A stretch of DNA of 36,473 bases from Streptosporangiaceae bacterium (GTDB lineage Bacteria > Actinomycetota > Actinomycetes > Streptosporangiales > Streptosporangiaceae): the NCBI GenBank assembly GCA_030041135.1, contig JASHOL010000508.1, forward strand, positions 1-36,473, given 5' to 3'. The notes beneath the pieces were generated by a model. The model was given only the letters and a program-made list of their open reading frames with translations, was not told where the DNA came from and searched no databases. This document shows, in pieces, positions 15,038 through 26,854 of this stretch; position 1 is the stretch's first letter; every line of letters starts with the position of its first letter. The position numbers and the translations under genes are program-made.

Positions 15038-16930
15038 ATGGCTAGTCTGATCGAGGACTACGCGCTGATCGGGGACTTGGAGACGGCCGCGCTCGTCTCC
15101 CGCGACGGTTCCATCGACTGGCTCTGCTTGCCCAGGTTCGATTCCGACGCGTGCTTTGCCGCGCTGCTCGGCGACGAGCACAACGGCCAGTGGCGGATCG
15201 CTCCGACCACGACCGAAGGGCCGGTGTCCCGGCAGGGCGAGGTCAGCAGGCAGTACCTGGGCGACTCCCTCATCCTGCAGACGCGCTGGCAGACGATGAG
15301 CGGCGTCGTCCGTGTGCTCGACTTCATGCCGCCGCGTACTGACGCGCCGGTCATCATCCGTATCGTCGAGGGCGTCGAGGGCAGCGTCGAGATGGAGACG
15401 CTGCTGCGGGTCAGGTTCGGCTACGGCAAGATCGTCCCCTGGGCCCGGCGGATGGACCACGCGATCCGGTGCATCGCCGGCCCTGACTCTGTCTGCCTGC
15501 GCACGCCCGTGCAGATGACCGGCCGGAACATGGCCCACCAGGGCGCCTTCACGGTCCGTAAAGGCGACCGGGTGCCGTTCGTGCTGTCGTGGTATCCCTC
15601 CCACCTGCCGCCAGACACTCCGACCGACCCGGAAGCCGCCTTCGATGCGACCACGAAGTTCTGGTCCGAGTGGTCGGCGACGTGCACCTACTCCGGCCCG
15701 TACAGGGACGCGGTCATGCGCTCCCTGATCACGCTCAAGGCGCTGACCTACCACCCAACCGGCGGCATCGTGGCGGCCCCCACTACGTCGCTGCCCGAGG
15801 ACATCGGCGGCGTCCGGAACTGGGACTACCGGTACTGCTGGCTGCGGGATGCCACCATCACGCTCGAGGCGTTGCTGCGCACCGGCTATACCTCGGAGGC
15901 CAGTAACTGGCGGCAGTGGCTGGGCCGTGCGATCGCCGGCGACCCCAGGGACGTGCAGATCATGTACGGCGTGGCCGGCGAGCGCAGGCTCGCGGAGTGG
16001 GAGGCCGACTGGCTGCCTGGCTATGAGCGCTCCGCCCCTGTCCGGATCGGGAACGCCGCGGTGGACCAGCGGCAACTTGATGTCTACGGGGAGGTCAGCG
16101 ACGCGCTCTCGCTGGCCCGCCAGTCCGGGCTGCCATTCGACAAGCACAGCTGGAGCCTGCAGCGCCAGCTCCTTGACTTCCTGGAAAAGCACTGGGACGA
16201 GCCGGACGAGGGGATCTGGGAGGTGCGCGGCCCGCGGCGGCACTTCGTGCACTCCAAGATCATGGCCTGGGTGGCCTTCGACCGGGCGGTCCACATGATC
16301 GACCTCGGCTGCCCCGGTCCGCAGGATCACTGGCGCGCCATCCGGGACGAGATCTTCGCCCAGGTCTGCGACAAGGGGTATGACGCCGCGCGCGGTACGT
16401 TCACGCAGTACTACGGCAGCACCGAGCTTGACGCCTCGGTGCTGCTCGCGCTCGAGGTCGGCTTCCTTCCTCCGGACGACGCGCGGATGATCTCGACCGT
16501 GTGGACGATCAAGCGCGAGCTGATGCGCGACGGCCTCGTGCTCCGCTACACCCAGCCGGCCAAGGCGGTCAGCTCCGGCGGCCGGGCTGACGTCGACGGC
16601 CTGCCAGGAGCCGAGGGTGCGTTCCTGGCGTGCAGCTTCTGGCTGGTGAACGCGCTGCACATGATCGGCGAGTACGACGAGGCCGTGTCCATGTTCGAGC
16701 GGCTGCTGGCGCTGCGCAACGACATCGGGCTGCTAAGCGAGGAGTACGACCCTCGGTACGGCCGGCAGGTTGGCAACACGCCGCAGGCCTTCAGTCACGT
16801 TCCGCTAATTCAGGCCGCCCTGAACCTGGAGGAGCACGCCGCGCACCACTGCCGCCGTCCCGCGGGCCGCCGCCAGGGCAGGCACGCGCCGCCGTCAGGC
16901 CAGGCGGGCTCCGCTGGCGCGCTGACCTGA
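15038..16930 (+). CDS. Glycoside hydrolase family 15 protein, trehalase-like
   Basis: The 630-residue protein has the two-part GH15 structure. An N-terminal beta-sandwich begins IEDYALIGDLETAALVSRDG and SIDWLCLPRFDSDACFAALL. An (alpha/alpha)6 catalytic barrel starts near residue 255 with RNWDYRYCWLRDATITLEAL. The likely general acid is the Glu of VYGEVSDAL (about residue 350) and the likely base is the Glu of SEEYDPRYGRQVGNTPQAFS (about 567). In actinobacteria this branch includes the mycobacterial GH15 trehalase that splits trehalose to two glucoses, so trehalase is the best guess. A glucoamylase or dextran-acting enzyme is possible. No signal peptide is seen, so it should be cytoplasmic. 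ATG 15038 has GGAGG before it. The Arg/Gly-rich last 25 residues are not conserved. Confidence 0.87.
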   Translation: MASLIEDYALIGDLETAALVSRDGSIDWLCLPRFDSDACFAALLGDEHNGQWRIAPTTTEGPVSRQGEVSRQYLGDSLILQTRWQTMSGVVRVLDFMPPRTDAPVIIRIVEGVEGSVEMETLLRVRFGYGKIVPWARRMDHAIRCIAGPDSVCLRTPVQMTGRNMAHQGAFTVRKGDRVPFVLSWYPSHLPPDTPTDPEAAFDATTKFWSEWSATCTYSGPYRDAVMRSLITLKALTYHPTGGIVAAPTTSLPEDIGGVRNWDYRYCWLRDATITLEALLRTGYTSEASNWRQWLGRAIAGDPRDVQIMYGVAGERRLAEWEADWLPGYERSAPVRIGNAAVDQRQLDVYGEVSDALSLARQSGLPFDKHSWSLQRQLLDFLEKHWDEPDEGIWEVRGPRRHFVHSKIMAWVAFDRAVHMIDLGCPGPQDHWRAIRDEIFAQVCDKGYDAARGTFTQYYGSTELDASVLLALEVGFLPPDDARMISTVWTIKRELMRDGLVLRYTQPAKAVSSGGRADVDGLPGAEGAFLACSFWLVNALHMIGEYDEAVSMFERLLALRNDIGLLSEEYDPRYGRQVGNTPQAFSHVPLIQAALNLEEHAAHHCRRPAGRRQGRHAPPSGQAGSAGALT

Positions 16931-16972
16931 CCGCCCGGCGTGATCGGGCACGCCGAGCACAGTGTCACACTG

Positions 16973-17890
16973 ATGGGTAGCATGCCACCGCGCCCGTACA
17001 TTCTGGTCGTAAACGGCCGTAAGGTCCGCCAGCCGGTCTTCGTGATCGGTGCCCCGCATTCGGGCGCGGACCTGCTCGGGCGTGCCCTCAAGCGGTCGCC
17101 CGGGTTCCACGTGACGATCGGCCAGGACGCGGTGCAGAGCGTGGTGTACGCGTTCGCCCGCAGCCCCTCCATTCAGCGCGGCCGGAGTGACGCTGCGGCC
17201 ACGGTGCTGCGCGATGCCTTCGCTCAGGCGTGGCAGGTGACCGACCACTGCTGCCTGACCTGCTCGCCTGCCTGCCGGGAGGCGGGCGGGGTCAACGGAC
17301 CTTCGTGCTGCATCACCGAGCGGGACATCGCCAGGTACGGGGATGCCAGCCCAGACCTGATGTACTGCGCCGACGTCCTGGTCGATGCGTTCAGCGACGC
17401 GAAGCTGATTCAGATCATCAGGGATGGCCGGGACGTGGTCGCGGGCATGCTCAGCGATCCGCAGGACCTGTCCTGGTTCAAGCCGGGCATCGCCAACGTC
17501 GAGAGCGAGTTCCCCAACCCGTTCTACGGCGTCGAGACCGATGAAGATCAAGCCGCCTGGCCGGCCCTGTCGGCCGCGGGCAAGTCCGCGATGCGCTGGC
17601 GAGGCTCGGTCCGGGCGATGGCCAGGCTGCGCTCGGGCCTGTCCGCCGAGCAACTGACGACCGTGCGGTATGAAAGCCTGGTCAAGCACCCGGCGCCGAC
17701 GACCTCGGCCCTGGCCGAGTTCGTCGGCGCCGAGATCGCCCAGGTCGAGATCCGCCACGCCCGTCCCAGGCGCCAGCAACAGCCGGGCCCCGAGCCGGGA
17801 GCCTGGCGCAAGCTGCTCAGCCCCGCGCAGGTCGGAGAGATCGAGATGGTCGCGGGACCTGACCTGGTGCGCGTCGGCTACGGCACCTGA
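16973..17890 (+). CDS. Sulfotransferase-family protein with a cysteine-rich insertion
   Basis: The protein of about 305 residues has a P-loop-like PAPS 5'-phosphosulfate loop near the N-terminus (VFVIGAPHSGADLLGRAL, in place of the usual GxPRSGTT). A 3'-phosphate binding segment (LIQIIRDGRDVVAGM) and a late LVKHPAPTTSALAEFVG helix are typical of sulfotransferases. Such enzymes move sulfate from PAPS to a hydroxyl or amine, and the acceptor is unknown. The Arg of the PRSGT motif is replaced by His. A cluster of six cysteines (CCLTCSPAC, then 10 residues, then CC) sits between the two motifs. The start is uncertain: ATG 16973, ATG 16982 and GTG 16940 are in frame and none has a good ribosome binding site. 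The 3' end overlaps the convergent ABC exporter gene by 13 bases. Confidence 0.78.
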   Translation: MGSMPPRPYILVVNGRKVRQPVFVIGAPHSGADLLGRALKRSPGFHVTIGQDAVQSVVYAFARSPSIQRGRSDAAATVLRDAFAQAWQVTDHCCLTCSPACREAGGVNGPSCCITERDIARYGDASPDLMYCADVLVDAFSDAKLIQIIRDGRDVVAGMLSDPQDLSWFKPGIANVESEFPNPFYGVETDEDQAAWPALSAAGKSAMRWRGSVRAMARLRSGLSAEQLTTVRYESLVKHPAPTTSALAEFVGAEIAQVEIRHARPRRQQQPGPEPGAWRKLLSPAQVGEIEMVAGPDLVRVGYGT

Positions 17891-19842
17891 GCCGGCGCGG
17901 CGCCAGCGCCGGGGGCGACCCTCGCAACCCCCGCCGTAGCGGGCTCCTGGCGGGCGAACTGGGTGTGGTACAAATCGGCGTACAGGCCGTCGGCGGCCAG
18001 CAGGTCCTCGTGTGTGCCCCGCTCGACGATCTTGCCGCCGTCAACGACCAGGATCTGATCGGCTTCCCTGATCGTCGACAGCCGGTGGGCGATGACCAGC
18101 GAAGTGCGGCCGGCCAGCGCGGTCTTCAGCGCCCGCTGGACCGCGGCCTCGGACTCGGAGTCCAGGTGCGCCGTGGCCTCGTCAAGGACCACGACCGACG
18201 GCGCCTTCAGCAGCAGCCTGGCGATCGCCATCCGCTGCTTTTCCCCGCCCGATAGCCGGTAACCCCGGTCGCCGACGACGGTGTCAAGCCCGTCGGGCAG
18301 GGCCGACACCAGATCCCAGATCTGCGCGGCCTGCAGCGCGAGAATCAGCTCGGCTTCTGAGCTCTCGGGCCTGGCGTAGAGCAGATTGCTCCTGATCGTG
18401 TCGTGGAACAGGTGCGCATCCTGGGTCACCACCCCGACGACGTCGTGCAGCGACTCAAGCGTGACGTCCCTGATGTCCTGCCCGCCGATCCTGACCGCGC
18501 CGGTCACCGGGTCGTACAGGCGCGATACCAGGTGCGTAATCGTGGTCTTGCCCGCCCCCGAAGGCCCCACCAGGGCTGTGAGCTGGCCGCCGGGCGCCAC
18601 GAAGCTGACGTCGGACAGCACCGGCTGGCTGGCGCCCGGCTTCTCCGGCGCGGGCAGGGCAATGGACTCCAGGGAGGCCAGCGAAACCTCCGACGCCGAC
18701 GGATAACGGAAGCTGACGTCATCGAACTCGATGTCGGGCGCCGCCCCAGCCCACGGTCCCTGCCCGCCCGGCGCCTGGAGCTCGACCGCATCCGGCTGCT
18801 CGGCGATCAGCGGCTGCAGGTCGAGTACCTCGAACACCCGGTCGAAGCTCACGAGCGCGGTCATGACGTTGACCTGGACGTTCGACAGCGAGGTGATCGG
18901 CCCGTACAACCGGCTCAGCAGCAGCGCGAGCGCGACCAGCTCACCGACCTTGATCTCGCCCTTGATCGCCAGCCAGCCGCCGAGGCCGTAGGTGACCGAG
19001 GTCGACAGCGTGGCCAGCAGCCCCAGCCCGGTGACCAGTGCGCTGCCCCACAGCGCGGTCAGCACCCCGATGTCGCGGACCCGGCCTGAGCGGTCGTCGA
19101 ACAGCGCCTGCTCATCGCGCGGACGGCCGTACAGCTTGGACAGCATCGCGCCGGCCACGTTGAACCGCTCGGTCATGGTCGAGCCAAGAGCGGCGTCCAG
19201 CTGCATCGACTCCCTGGTCAGCTTCTGCAGCCTGCGGCCAACCCGGCGCGCCGGGAGCAGGAAGATCGGGATCAGCACCAGGGCCACGACGGTGACCTGC
19301 CAGGACAGCAGGAACATCGCCGCCAGCACCAGGATCAGCTGCAGCGAGCTGGAGACAACCGACGACAGCGTCGACGTGAGCGCCTGCTGCGCGCCGATCA
19401 CGTCGCTGTTCAGCCGGCTTACCAGGGACCCGGTCTGGGCCCTGGTGAAGAACGCGATCGGCTGCCGCTGGACGTGCCCGAACACCTCGGTGCGCAGGTC
19501 GTAGATCAGGCCCTCGCCCACCCTCGAGGTGAAGTACCGCTGCAGCACCGACAGCAACGCATCGAAGATCGCGAGCCCCGCGACGGCCGCGGCCACGGCG
19601 AGCACCACGCCGACGCGCCGGTGCAGGATCCCGTCGTCGATGACGACGGCGAGCAGCAGCGGGTAGCTCACGTTGACGACGGCGTCGAGCGCGGCCGCCA
19701 GCAGGAAGACGACCAGGTCCACCCGGTAGGGCCTGGCATATCTGGCGATCCTCCGCACGGTGCCAGGCTTGAGTTTCTGCTGGGTCACCGACGGATCGCG
19801 GGAGAAGCCGCGCATCGCGTGCCACTGCATCTGCATGGTCAT
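17878..19842 (-). CDS. ABC exporter, fused permease and ATPase (MsbA/LmrA-like half transporter)
   Basis: The 654-residue half transporter has an N-terminal six-helix exporter domain (about residues 30-330, from RRIARYARPYRVDLVVFLL through VGELVALALLLSRLYGPITS) and a C-terminal nucleotide-binding domain. The latter contains Walker A GPSGAGKTT, Q-loop VTQDAHLFHD, signature LSGGEKQR, Walker B VVVLDEATAHLD and the H-loop VIAHRLSTI. It should work as a homodimer, since no partner half is adjacent, and export lipids, peptides or drugs. The substrate cannot be told. An insert (SASEVSLASLESIALPAPE) sits between the first NBD strand and Walker A. The start at ATG 19842 is weakly supported by a distant AGG. 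A G/C-run repeat pair lies just upstream. Confidence 0.92.
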   Translation of the reverse strand: MTMQMQWHAMRGFSRDPSVTQQKLKPGTVRRIARYARPYRVDLVVFLLAAALDAVVNVSYPLLLAVVIDDGILHRRVGVVLAVAAAVAGLAIFDALLSVLQRYFTSRVGEGLIYDLRTEVFGHVQRQPIAFFTRAQTGSLVSRLNSDVIGAQQALTSTLSSVVSSSLQLILVLAAMFLLSWQVTVVALVLIPIFLLPARRVGRRLQKLTRESMQLDAALGSTMTERFNVAGAMLSKLYGRPRDEQALFDDRSGRVRDIGVLTALWGSALVTGLGLLATLSTSVTYGLGGWLAIKGEIKVGELVALALLLSRLYGPITSLSNVQVNVMTALVSFDRVFEVLDLQPLIAEQPDAVELQAPGGQGPWAGAAPDIEFDDVSFRYPSASEVSLASLESIALPAPEKPGASQPVLSDVSFVAPGGQLTALVGPSGAGKTTITHLVSRLYDPVTGAVRIGGQDIRDVTLESLHDVVGVVTQDAHLFHDTIRSNLLYARPESSEAELILALQAAQIWDLVSALPDGLDTVVGDRGYRLSGGEKQRMAIARLLLKAPSVVVLDEATAHLDSESEAAVQRALKTALAGRTSLVIAHRLSTIREADQILVVDGGKIVERGTHEDLLAADGLYADLYHTQFARQEPATAGVARVAPGAGAAPAQVP

Positions 19843-19951
19843 GTTCGGTGAACCTAGCAGCGGTCGCAGATCATCCCTGCTTTGCTATCGGCGAACTGAG
19901 GGAACGAGGTCGGGGCCGGGGCCGGCGCCGCCTCCGCGCGTACGCGCATCA

Positions 19952-20038
19952 GTGTTTACTCGGGGGGACGACCCCCCGTATCCCCCCGCAGGCTTCGCTG
20001 TGTTACCCGGGGGGACGACCCCCCGTATCCCCCCGCAT
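19952..20038 (+). repeat. G-run/C-run hairpin repeat, pair 1 (two units)
   Basis: Two units start at 19952 and 20000 (48 bp apart). Each has the form GTGTnnnCC/CG, a G6 run, ACGA, a C6 run, four bases including GTAT, then C6 and GCA. The G6 and first C6 can form a hairpin with an ACGA loop, and the second C run offers an alternative partner. The same unit is found at 20832-20917 and, inverted, at 24182-24248. Unit 2 supplies the end of the enoyl-CoA hydratase-family gene. Confidence 0.85.
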
Positions 20039-20806
20039 GCTTCGGAGGAGGGTGGCCTGGGCCACGCGTTCCGCGGCCGCCTGCTGCTCCAGGGTGTTGG
20101 CTGCGGCCGCGGCCAGCAGCGCCTTAGTCGCCCTGGCCGCCGCGGCGTCCGTCGACGTCAGCTCGCGGGCCAGGTCAGCGACCCTTGCACCCAGGTCGGC
20201 GGCCGGCACAACGTACTCGGCCAGCCGCAGTTCGCGCGCCTCCTGCGCGCCGACCGTCCTCGCCGTCAGGCACATCTCGATCGCGCGCGGCCGCCCGACG
20301 AGTTCCACCAGCGGCTTGGTGCCGGTGAGGTCAGGCACCAAGCCGAGCGCGGGTTCCTTCATGCACAGGCCGGCGTTGTCGGCAAGCACGCGCAGGTCGC
20401 AGGCGAGTGCGAGCTGGAAACCCGCCCCGATGGCGTGTCCCTGCACCGCGGCTATCGAGACGATCCGGTCGTCGCGCAGCCACAGGTAACCCTCCTGATA
20501 AGCGCGGATGTGCTCGCCGAAACCAGGGTCATCGAGCCCAGGGCCCCGGTCTTCGCCCGGCACGCCCTCGGGGGTGAACATCCGCAGGTCGATGCCCGCG
20601 CAGAAGGATGGACCCTCACTCCGGATCACGACCACCCTGACGCCCGCGTCGGCCAGTATCTTGCCGCCGATCTCCGCCAGCCCGCGCCACATCGTGGGCG
20701 TCATCGCATTGCGGCGCTCAGGCCGGTTGAGCGTGACCGTGGCGACGCAGTCCTGCACGCCCCAGCGCAGCCCGGCCGCAGGCCGGAGGTTCTCGTCAGC
20801 CGGCAT
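20003..20806 (-). CDS. Enoyl-CoA hydratase/isomerase (crotonase) family protein
   Basis: The 267-residue crotonase-fold protein includes a substrate-binding segment PSFCAGIDLRMF and oxyanion-hole segment IAAVQGHAIGAGFQLALACDLR. These sites polarise an acyl-CoA thioester. The catalytic-Glu region reads KEPALGLVPDLTGT, where many hydratases have PEVxLGxxPGxGG. One expected Glu/Gly position therefore differs, and the exact reaction (hydration, isomerisation or other) is open. ATG 20806 is chosen because the family alignment starts near ENLRPAAGLRWG, although the frame stays open to GTG 20935 through the upstream repeat. The last ten codons and the stop (RGDTGGRPPG) come from the neighbouring repeat unit, so its C-terminus has been replaced or extended. 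The gene is flanked by repeat pairs on both sides. Confidence 0.83.
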   Translation of the reverse strand: MPADENLRPAAGLRWGVQDCVATVTLNRPERRNAMTPTMWRGLAEIGGKILADAGVRVVVIRSEGPSFCAGIDLRMFTPEGVPGEDRGPGLDDPGFGEHIRAYQEGYLWLRDDRIVSIAAVQGHAIGAGFQLALACDLRVLADNAGLCMKEPALGLVPDLTGTKPLVELVGRPRAIEMCLTARTVGAQEARELRLAEYVVPAADLGARVADLARELTSTDAAAARATKALLAAAAANTLEQQAAAERVAQATLLRSMRGDTGGRPPG

Positions 20807-20831
20807 GAGTCCTCGATCCACTGGCCAGCGC

Positions 20832-20917
20832 GGTGTCTGCCTGGGGGAACGACCCCCAATCCCCCGCGGTGTCGGCCTGGGGGAACGACCCCCCAATCCC
20901 CCGCGGTGTCTGCCTGC
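20832..20917 (+). repeat. G-run/C-run hairpin repeat, pair 2 (two units plus a partial third)
   Basis: Units at 20832-20867 and 20868-20904 follow directly on one another. They read GGTGTCTGCC or GGTGTCGGCC, a G5 run, AACGA, a C5-C6 run, AAT, C5, GC. A third copy is broken off after GGTGTCTGCCTG (20905-20916). The orientation matches pair 1. They lie between the HTH gene and the enoyl-CoA hydratase-family gene, where they could act as a weak terminator or mRNA-stabilising hairpin. Confidence 0.85.
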
Positions 20918-20937
20918 CGGGGCTACGCGGGCCAAAC

Positions 20938-21159
20938 TCAGGCCTTTGACTTGGCCCTTCCCCTAGTCGCACCACCGCGGCCGCGCAGCGCAACGCCGCT
21001 CTCGCTCAGGATCCGGTGAATGAAGCCGTACGAGCGCCCAGTCGAGGCCGCGAGCGACCTGATGCTCTCCCCGGCGGAATACCGCTTCTTCAGGTCGCCG
21101 GCGAGCTTCGTCCGGTCGGCACCGGTGACGCGGGTGCCTTTCTTGAGAGTCTCGGTCAC
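20938..21159 (-). CDS. Small helix-turn-helix protein (conserved actinobacterial type)
   Basis: The 73-residue basic protein carries a single helix-turn-helix (about residues 30-53: ESIRSLAASTGRSYGFIHRI LSESG, written here in two parts). Its C-terminal tail is Arg/Gly/Lys-rich (LRGRGGATRGRAKSKA) and could contact DNA backbone. Very similar small proteins with the GRSYGFxHRxLSESGVxLRGRGGATRG layout are common in Streptomyces and relatives, but I know of no defined function. GTG 21159 has GGGAGG six bases upstream. It lies downstream of the ABC-F gene on the same strand after a terminator-like hairpin, so it probably has its own promoter in 21160-21240. Confidence 0.85.
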   Translation of the reverse strand: MTETLKKGTRVTGADRTKLAGDLKKRYSAGESIRSLAASTGRSYGFIHRILSESGVALRGRGGATRGRAKSKA

Positions 21160-21244
21160 GCGTTCCTCCCGGTGAACTTAACTGGCGCAGCGTTACCGTA
21201 TCTCGCCATGATCACTCATTAGCTCGTGATCGGCCACCCGGTCA

Positions 21245-21273
21245 GCCGCAAAAAGATCATTCTTTTTCGCGGC
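21245..21273 (-). terminator. Terminator-like hairpin after the ABC-F gene
   Basis: GCCGC-AAAAAG (21245-21255) pairs with CTTTTT-C-GCGGC (21262-21273) around a six-base loop ATCATT, with one bulged base. It begins ten bases after the ABC-F stop. The A/T block in the middle of the stem is unusual for this GC-rich window. Confidence 0.55.
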
Positions 21274-21282
21274 TCACTCCAG

Positions 21283-22881
<1,599 letters not shown>

Positions 22882-23037
22882 GGGAAGTCACTCCTGGAGA
22901 CGACCTTGCAGCTCGGGCGCAGGGTAGGGGTCACCCCTGGGACGGGGAGCTGCTTCAAGTCAGGAGCGGTTGCACGGGCTAATCTTACTCAAGCCGCAAC
23001 CAGGCCGGGCAACCGTATTTCCGGGCATGATGACGCC

Positions 23038-23433
23038 ATGGCAGACCTTGGCCGACAGCGGTACATCAGCATTACCACCCACCGGCGGGACGGCAGCCCG
23101 GTTGCGACCCCGGTCTGGGTTACGGCCAGCGGCGGCCGACTCTATGTCTGGACCGGCGCGCAGACCGGCAAGGCCAGGCGGATACGCCGCAACCCCGAGA
23201 TCACCATCGCACCGTGCACTGCCCGAGGCGCGCCCACCGGCCCGGCGGTACCGGCCAGCGCGCAGGTCGTGGCGATTACCGACCGGCCAGAGATCTGGCC
23301 GCTGTTCCTGGCCAAATACGGGCTGCAGCTGCGCGCGATCATGTGGTTTGGGCGGGTCAGCCGGATGCTGCGCCGCGGGTCGGCCCCGGCCGAGCGCGTG
23401 TTTCTCGAGCTGACGCTCACCGCTCCGGCCTAG
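23038..23433 (+). CDS. PPOX-class F420/flavin-dependent oxidoreductase family protein
   Basis: The 131-residue split-barrel protein has the pattern RYISITTHRRDGSPVATPVWV, then GRLYVWTGAQTGKARRIRRNPEITIAPC. This is the family signature of actinobacterial PPOX/deazaflavin-binding proteins. Members bind F420, FMN or heme, and the cofactor and substrate here are not determined. It lacks an obvious ribosome binding site at ATG 23038, so leaderless translation is possible. An alternative start slightly upstream is out of frame. It is convergent with the acVLRF1 gene, sharing a CTAG stop palindrome, and divergent from the ABC-F gene. The intergenic 22882-23037 is simply upstream sequence for both genes. 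Confidence 0.82.
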   Translation: MADLGRQRYISITTHRRDGSPVATPVWVTASGGRLYVWTGAQTGKARRIRRNPEITIAPCTARGAPTGPAVPASAQVVAITDRPEIWPLFLAKYGLQLRAIMWFGRVSRMLRRGSAPAERVFLELTLTAPA

Positions 23434-24095
23434 CCGGCCGTCTCGGTCAGCCGGATCCGGATTGACCGGAACGCCCGCGGCGTAGCCTGGAGCACGGTCA
23501 GCCGCGGATCGGGCACGGTCAGGAACCGGTCCACGGCGATCGCGAAGTAGGGCTCAAGCCGCACGTCGGCGCGCAGCGCAGCCATCGCGCGCTTGTCCCC
23601 GCCGAGCACGACTGCGTCCAGCCGAGCCGGAAACTGGCCAAACACCCGCACCGCATTGTCAGCGGCGGCCGCCATCGCCTCATTCGCCTGCTTCTCCCTG
23701 CGCCGGGCGAAGCGGTGCTGCGACGTCCCGCCGGCCGCGCTGCGGCCATGGACAAGGCGGCTGCCGACCTTCGAGGCCGCCAGCCGGGCGTCCGGGCCGG
23801 TGAAGACGCCGGCGGCGTATCCGCCCAGGCGCACGAGCAGCACGCCGACCGTCCGCGGCGCAGTCGCGTGCGCGGCGAGTTCGGCGCCGGTCCCCTTGCT
23901 CCCGGCCGGCAGCGGCGGGAACGGCGGGTGGCACACGGCGACCGAGCCATCGGCGGCGAGGACCGTGACCAGACCTGGGCCTGGTTCGGCCCGCGCGCCG
24001 CCGTGGCGCTGGCCGAACGAATCGAGCCAGCCCTCGATCCGGCCAGGGTCAACCTCAACCCAGCGGACCGCACTCGGCGGTTTTCCACTACCCAC
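23430..24095 (-). CDS. acVLRF1-type peptidyl-tRNA hydrolase (Vms1-like release factor)
   Basis: The 221-residue protein contains GGTSQHRFARRREKQAN (about residues 140-156), matching the catalytic loop of the Vms1-like release factor 1 (VLRF1) family. In this family a conserved Gln acts as in the GGQ motif of release factors to free nascent chains from peptidyl-tRNA on stalled or split ribosomes. The preceding PRTVGVLLVRLGGYAAGVF strand pair and the following VFGQFPARLDAVVLGGDK region also fit. Actinobacterial members are annotated acVLRF1. GTG 24095 is the only reasonable start, with GGAGG close in front. The next ABC-F gene but one could act on stalled ribosomes too, but the two genes are not in an operon. 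Confidence 0.85.
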   Translation of the reverse strand: MGSGKPPSAVRWVEVDPGRIEGWLDSFGQRHGGARAEPGPGLVTVLAADGSVAVCHPPFPPLPAGSKGTGAELAAHATAPRTVGVLLVRLGGYAAGVFTGPDARLAASKVGSRLVHGRSAAGGTSQHRFARRREKQANEAMAAAADNAVRVFGQFPARLDAVVLGGDKRAMAALRADVRLEPYFAIAVDRFLTVPDPRLTVLQATPRAFRSIRIRLTETAG

Positions 24096-24122
24096 AGCCT
24101 CCGAACCCTTACTATCCGTCAG

Positions 24123-26761
<2,639 letters not shown>

Positions 26762-26779
<18 letters not shown>

Positions 26780-26806
26780 GCCGGGAAGAAGCAGGCCGCC
26801 AGTCAT
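26762..26806 (-). CDS. leuA leader peptide, MTGGLLLPGRGEAR
   Basis: This 14-residue ORF with three successive Leu codons (CTG CTT CTT) lies 91 bases before leuA. It is followed immediately by the hairpin described above. Leader peptides rich in the end-product amino acid sense charged tRNA supply, so scarcity of Leu-tRNA would stall the ribosome at Leu5-7 and alter the hairpin. There is no ribosome binding site. However, a TAAACT hexamer ends nine bases before the ATG, so the message may begin at or next to the start codon and be leaderless. Confidence 0.75.
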
Positions 26807-26815
26807 GATGTCGAG

Positions 26816-26821
26816 AGTTTA
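26816..26821 (-). promoter_or_regulatory. Candidate -10 element for the leuA leader transcript
   Basis: TAAACT on the minus strand fits the actinobacterial TAnnnT -10 pattern. Its spacing would place transcription start at or very near the leader-peptide ATG (26806). No convincing -35 element is visible. Confidence 0.4.
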
Positions 26822-26854
26822 GCCGACGCCGGTTACTGGCCGTGACCGGACCGG

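Noticed and set aside
14975-16660. 561-codon minus-strand ORF opposite the GH15 gene
   Set aside because: It shadows a conserved GH15 gene, is rich in Arg/Gly/His/Val without domains, and has no plausible ribosome binding site.
19952-20038. CRISPR array
   Set aside because: Only two units per locus, with no unique spacers of constant length and no cas genes; the units are G/C-run hairpins seen at other loci in both orientations.
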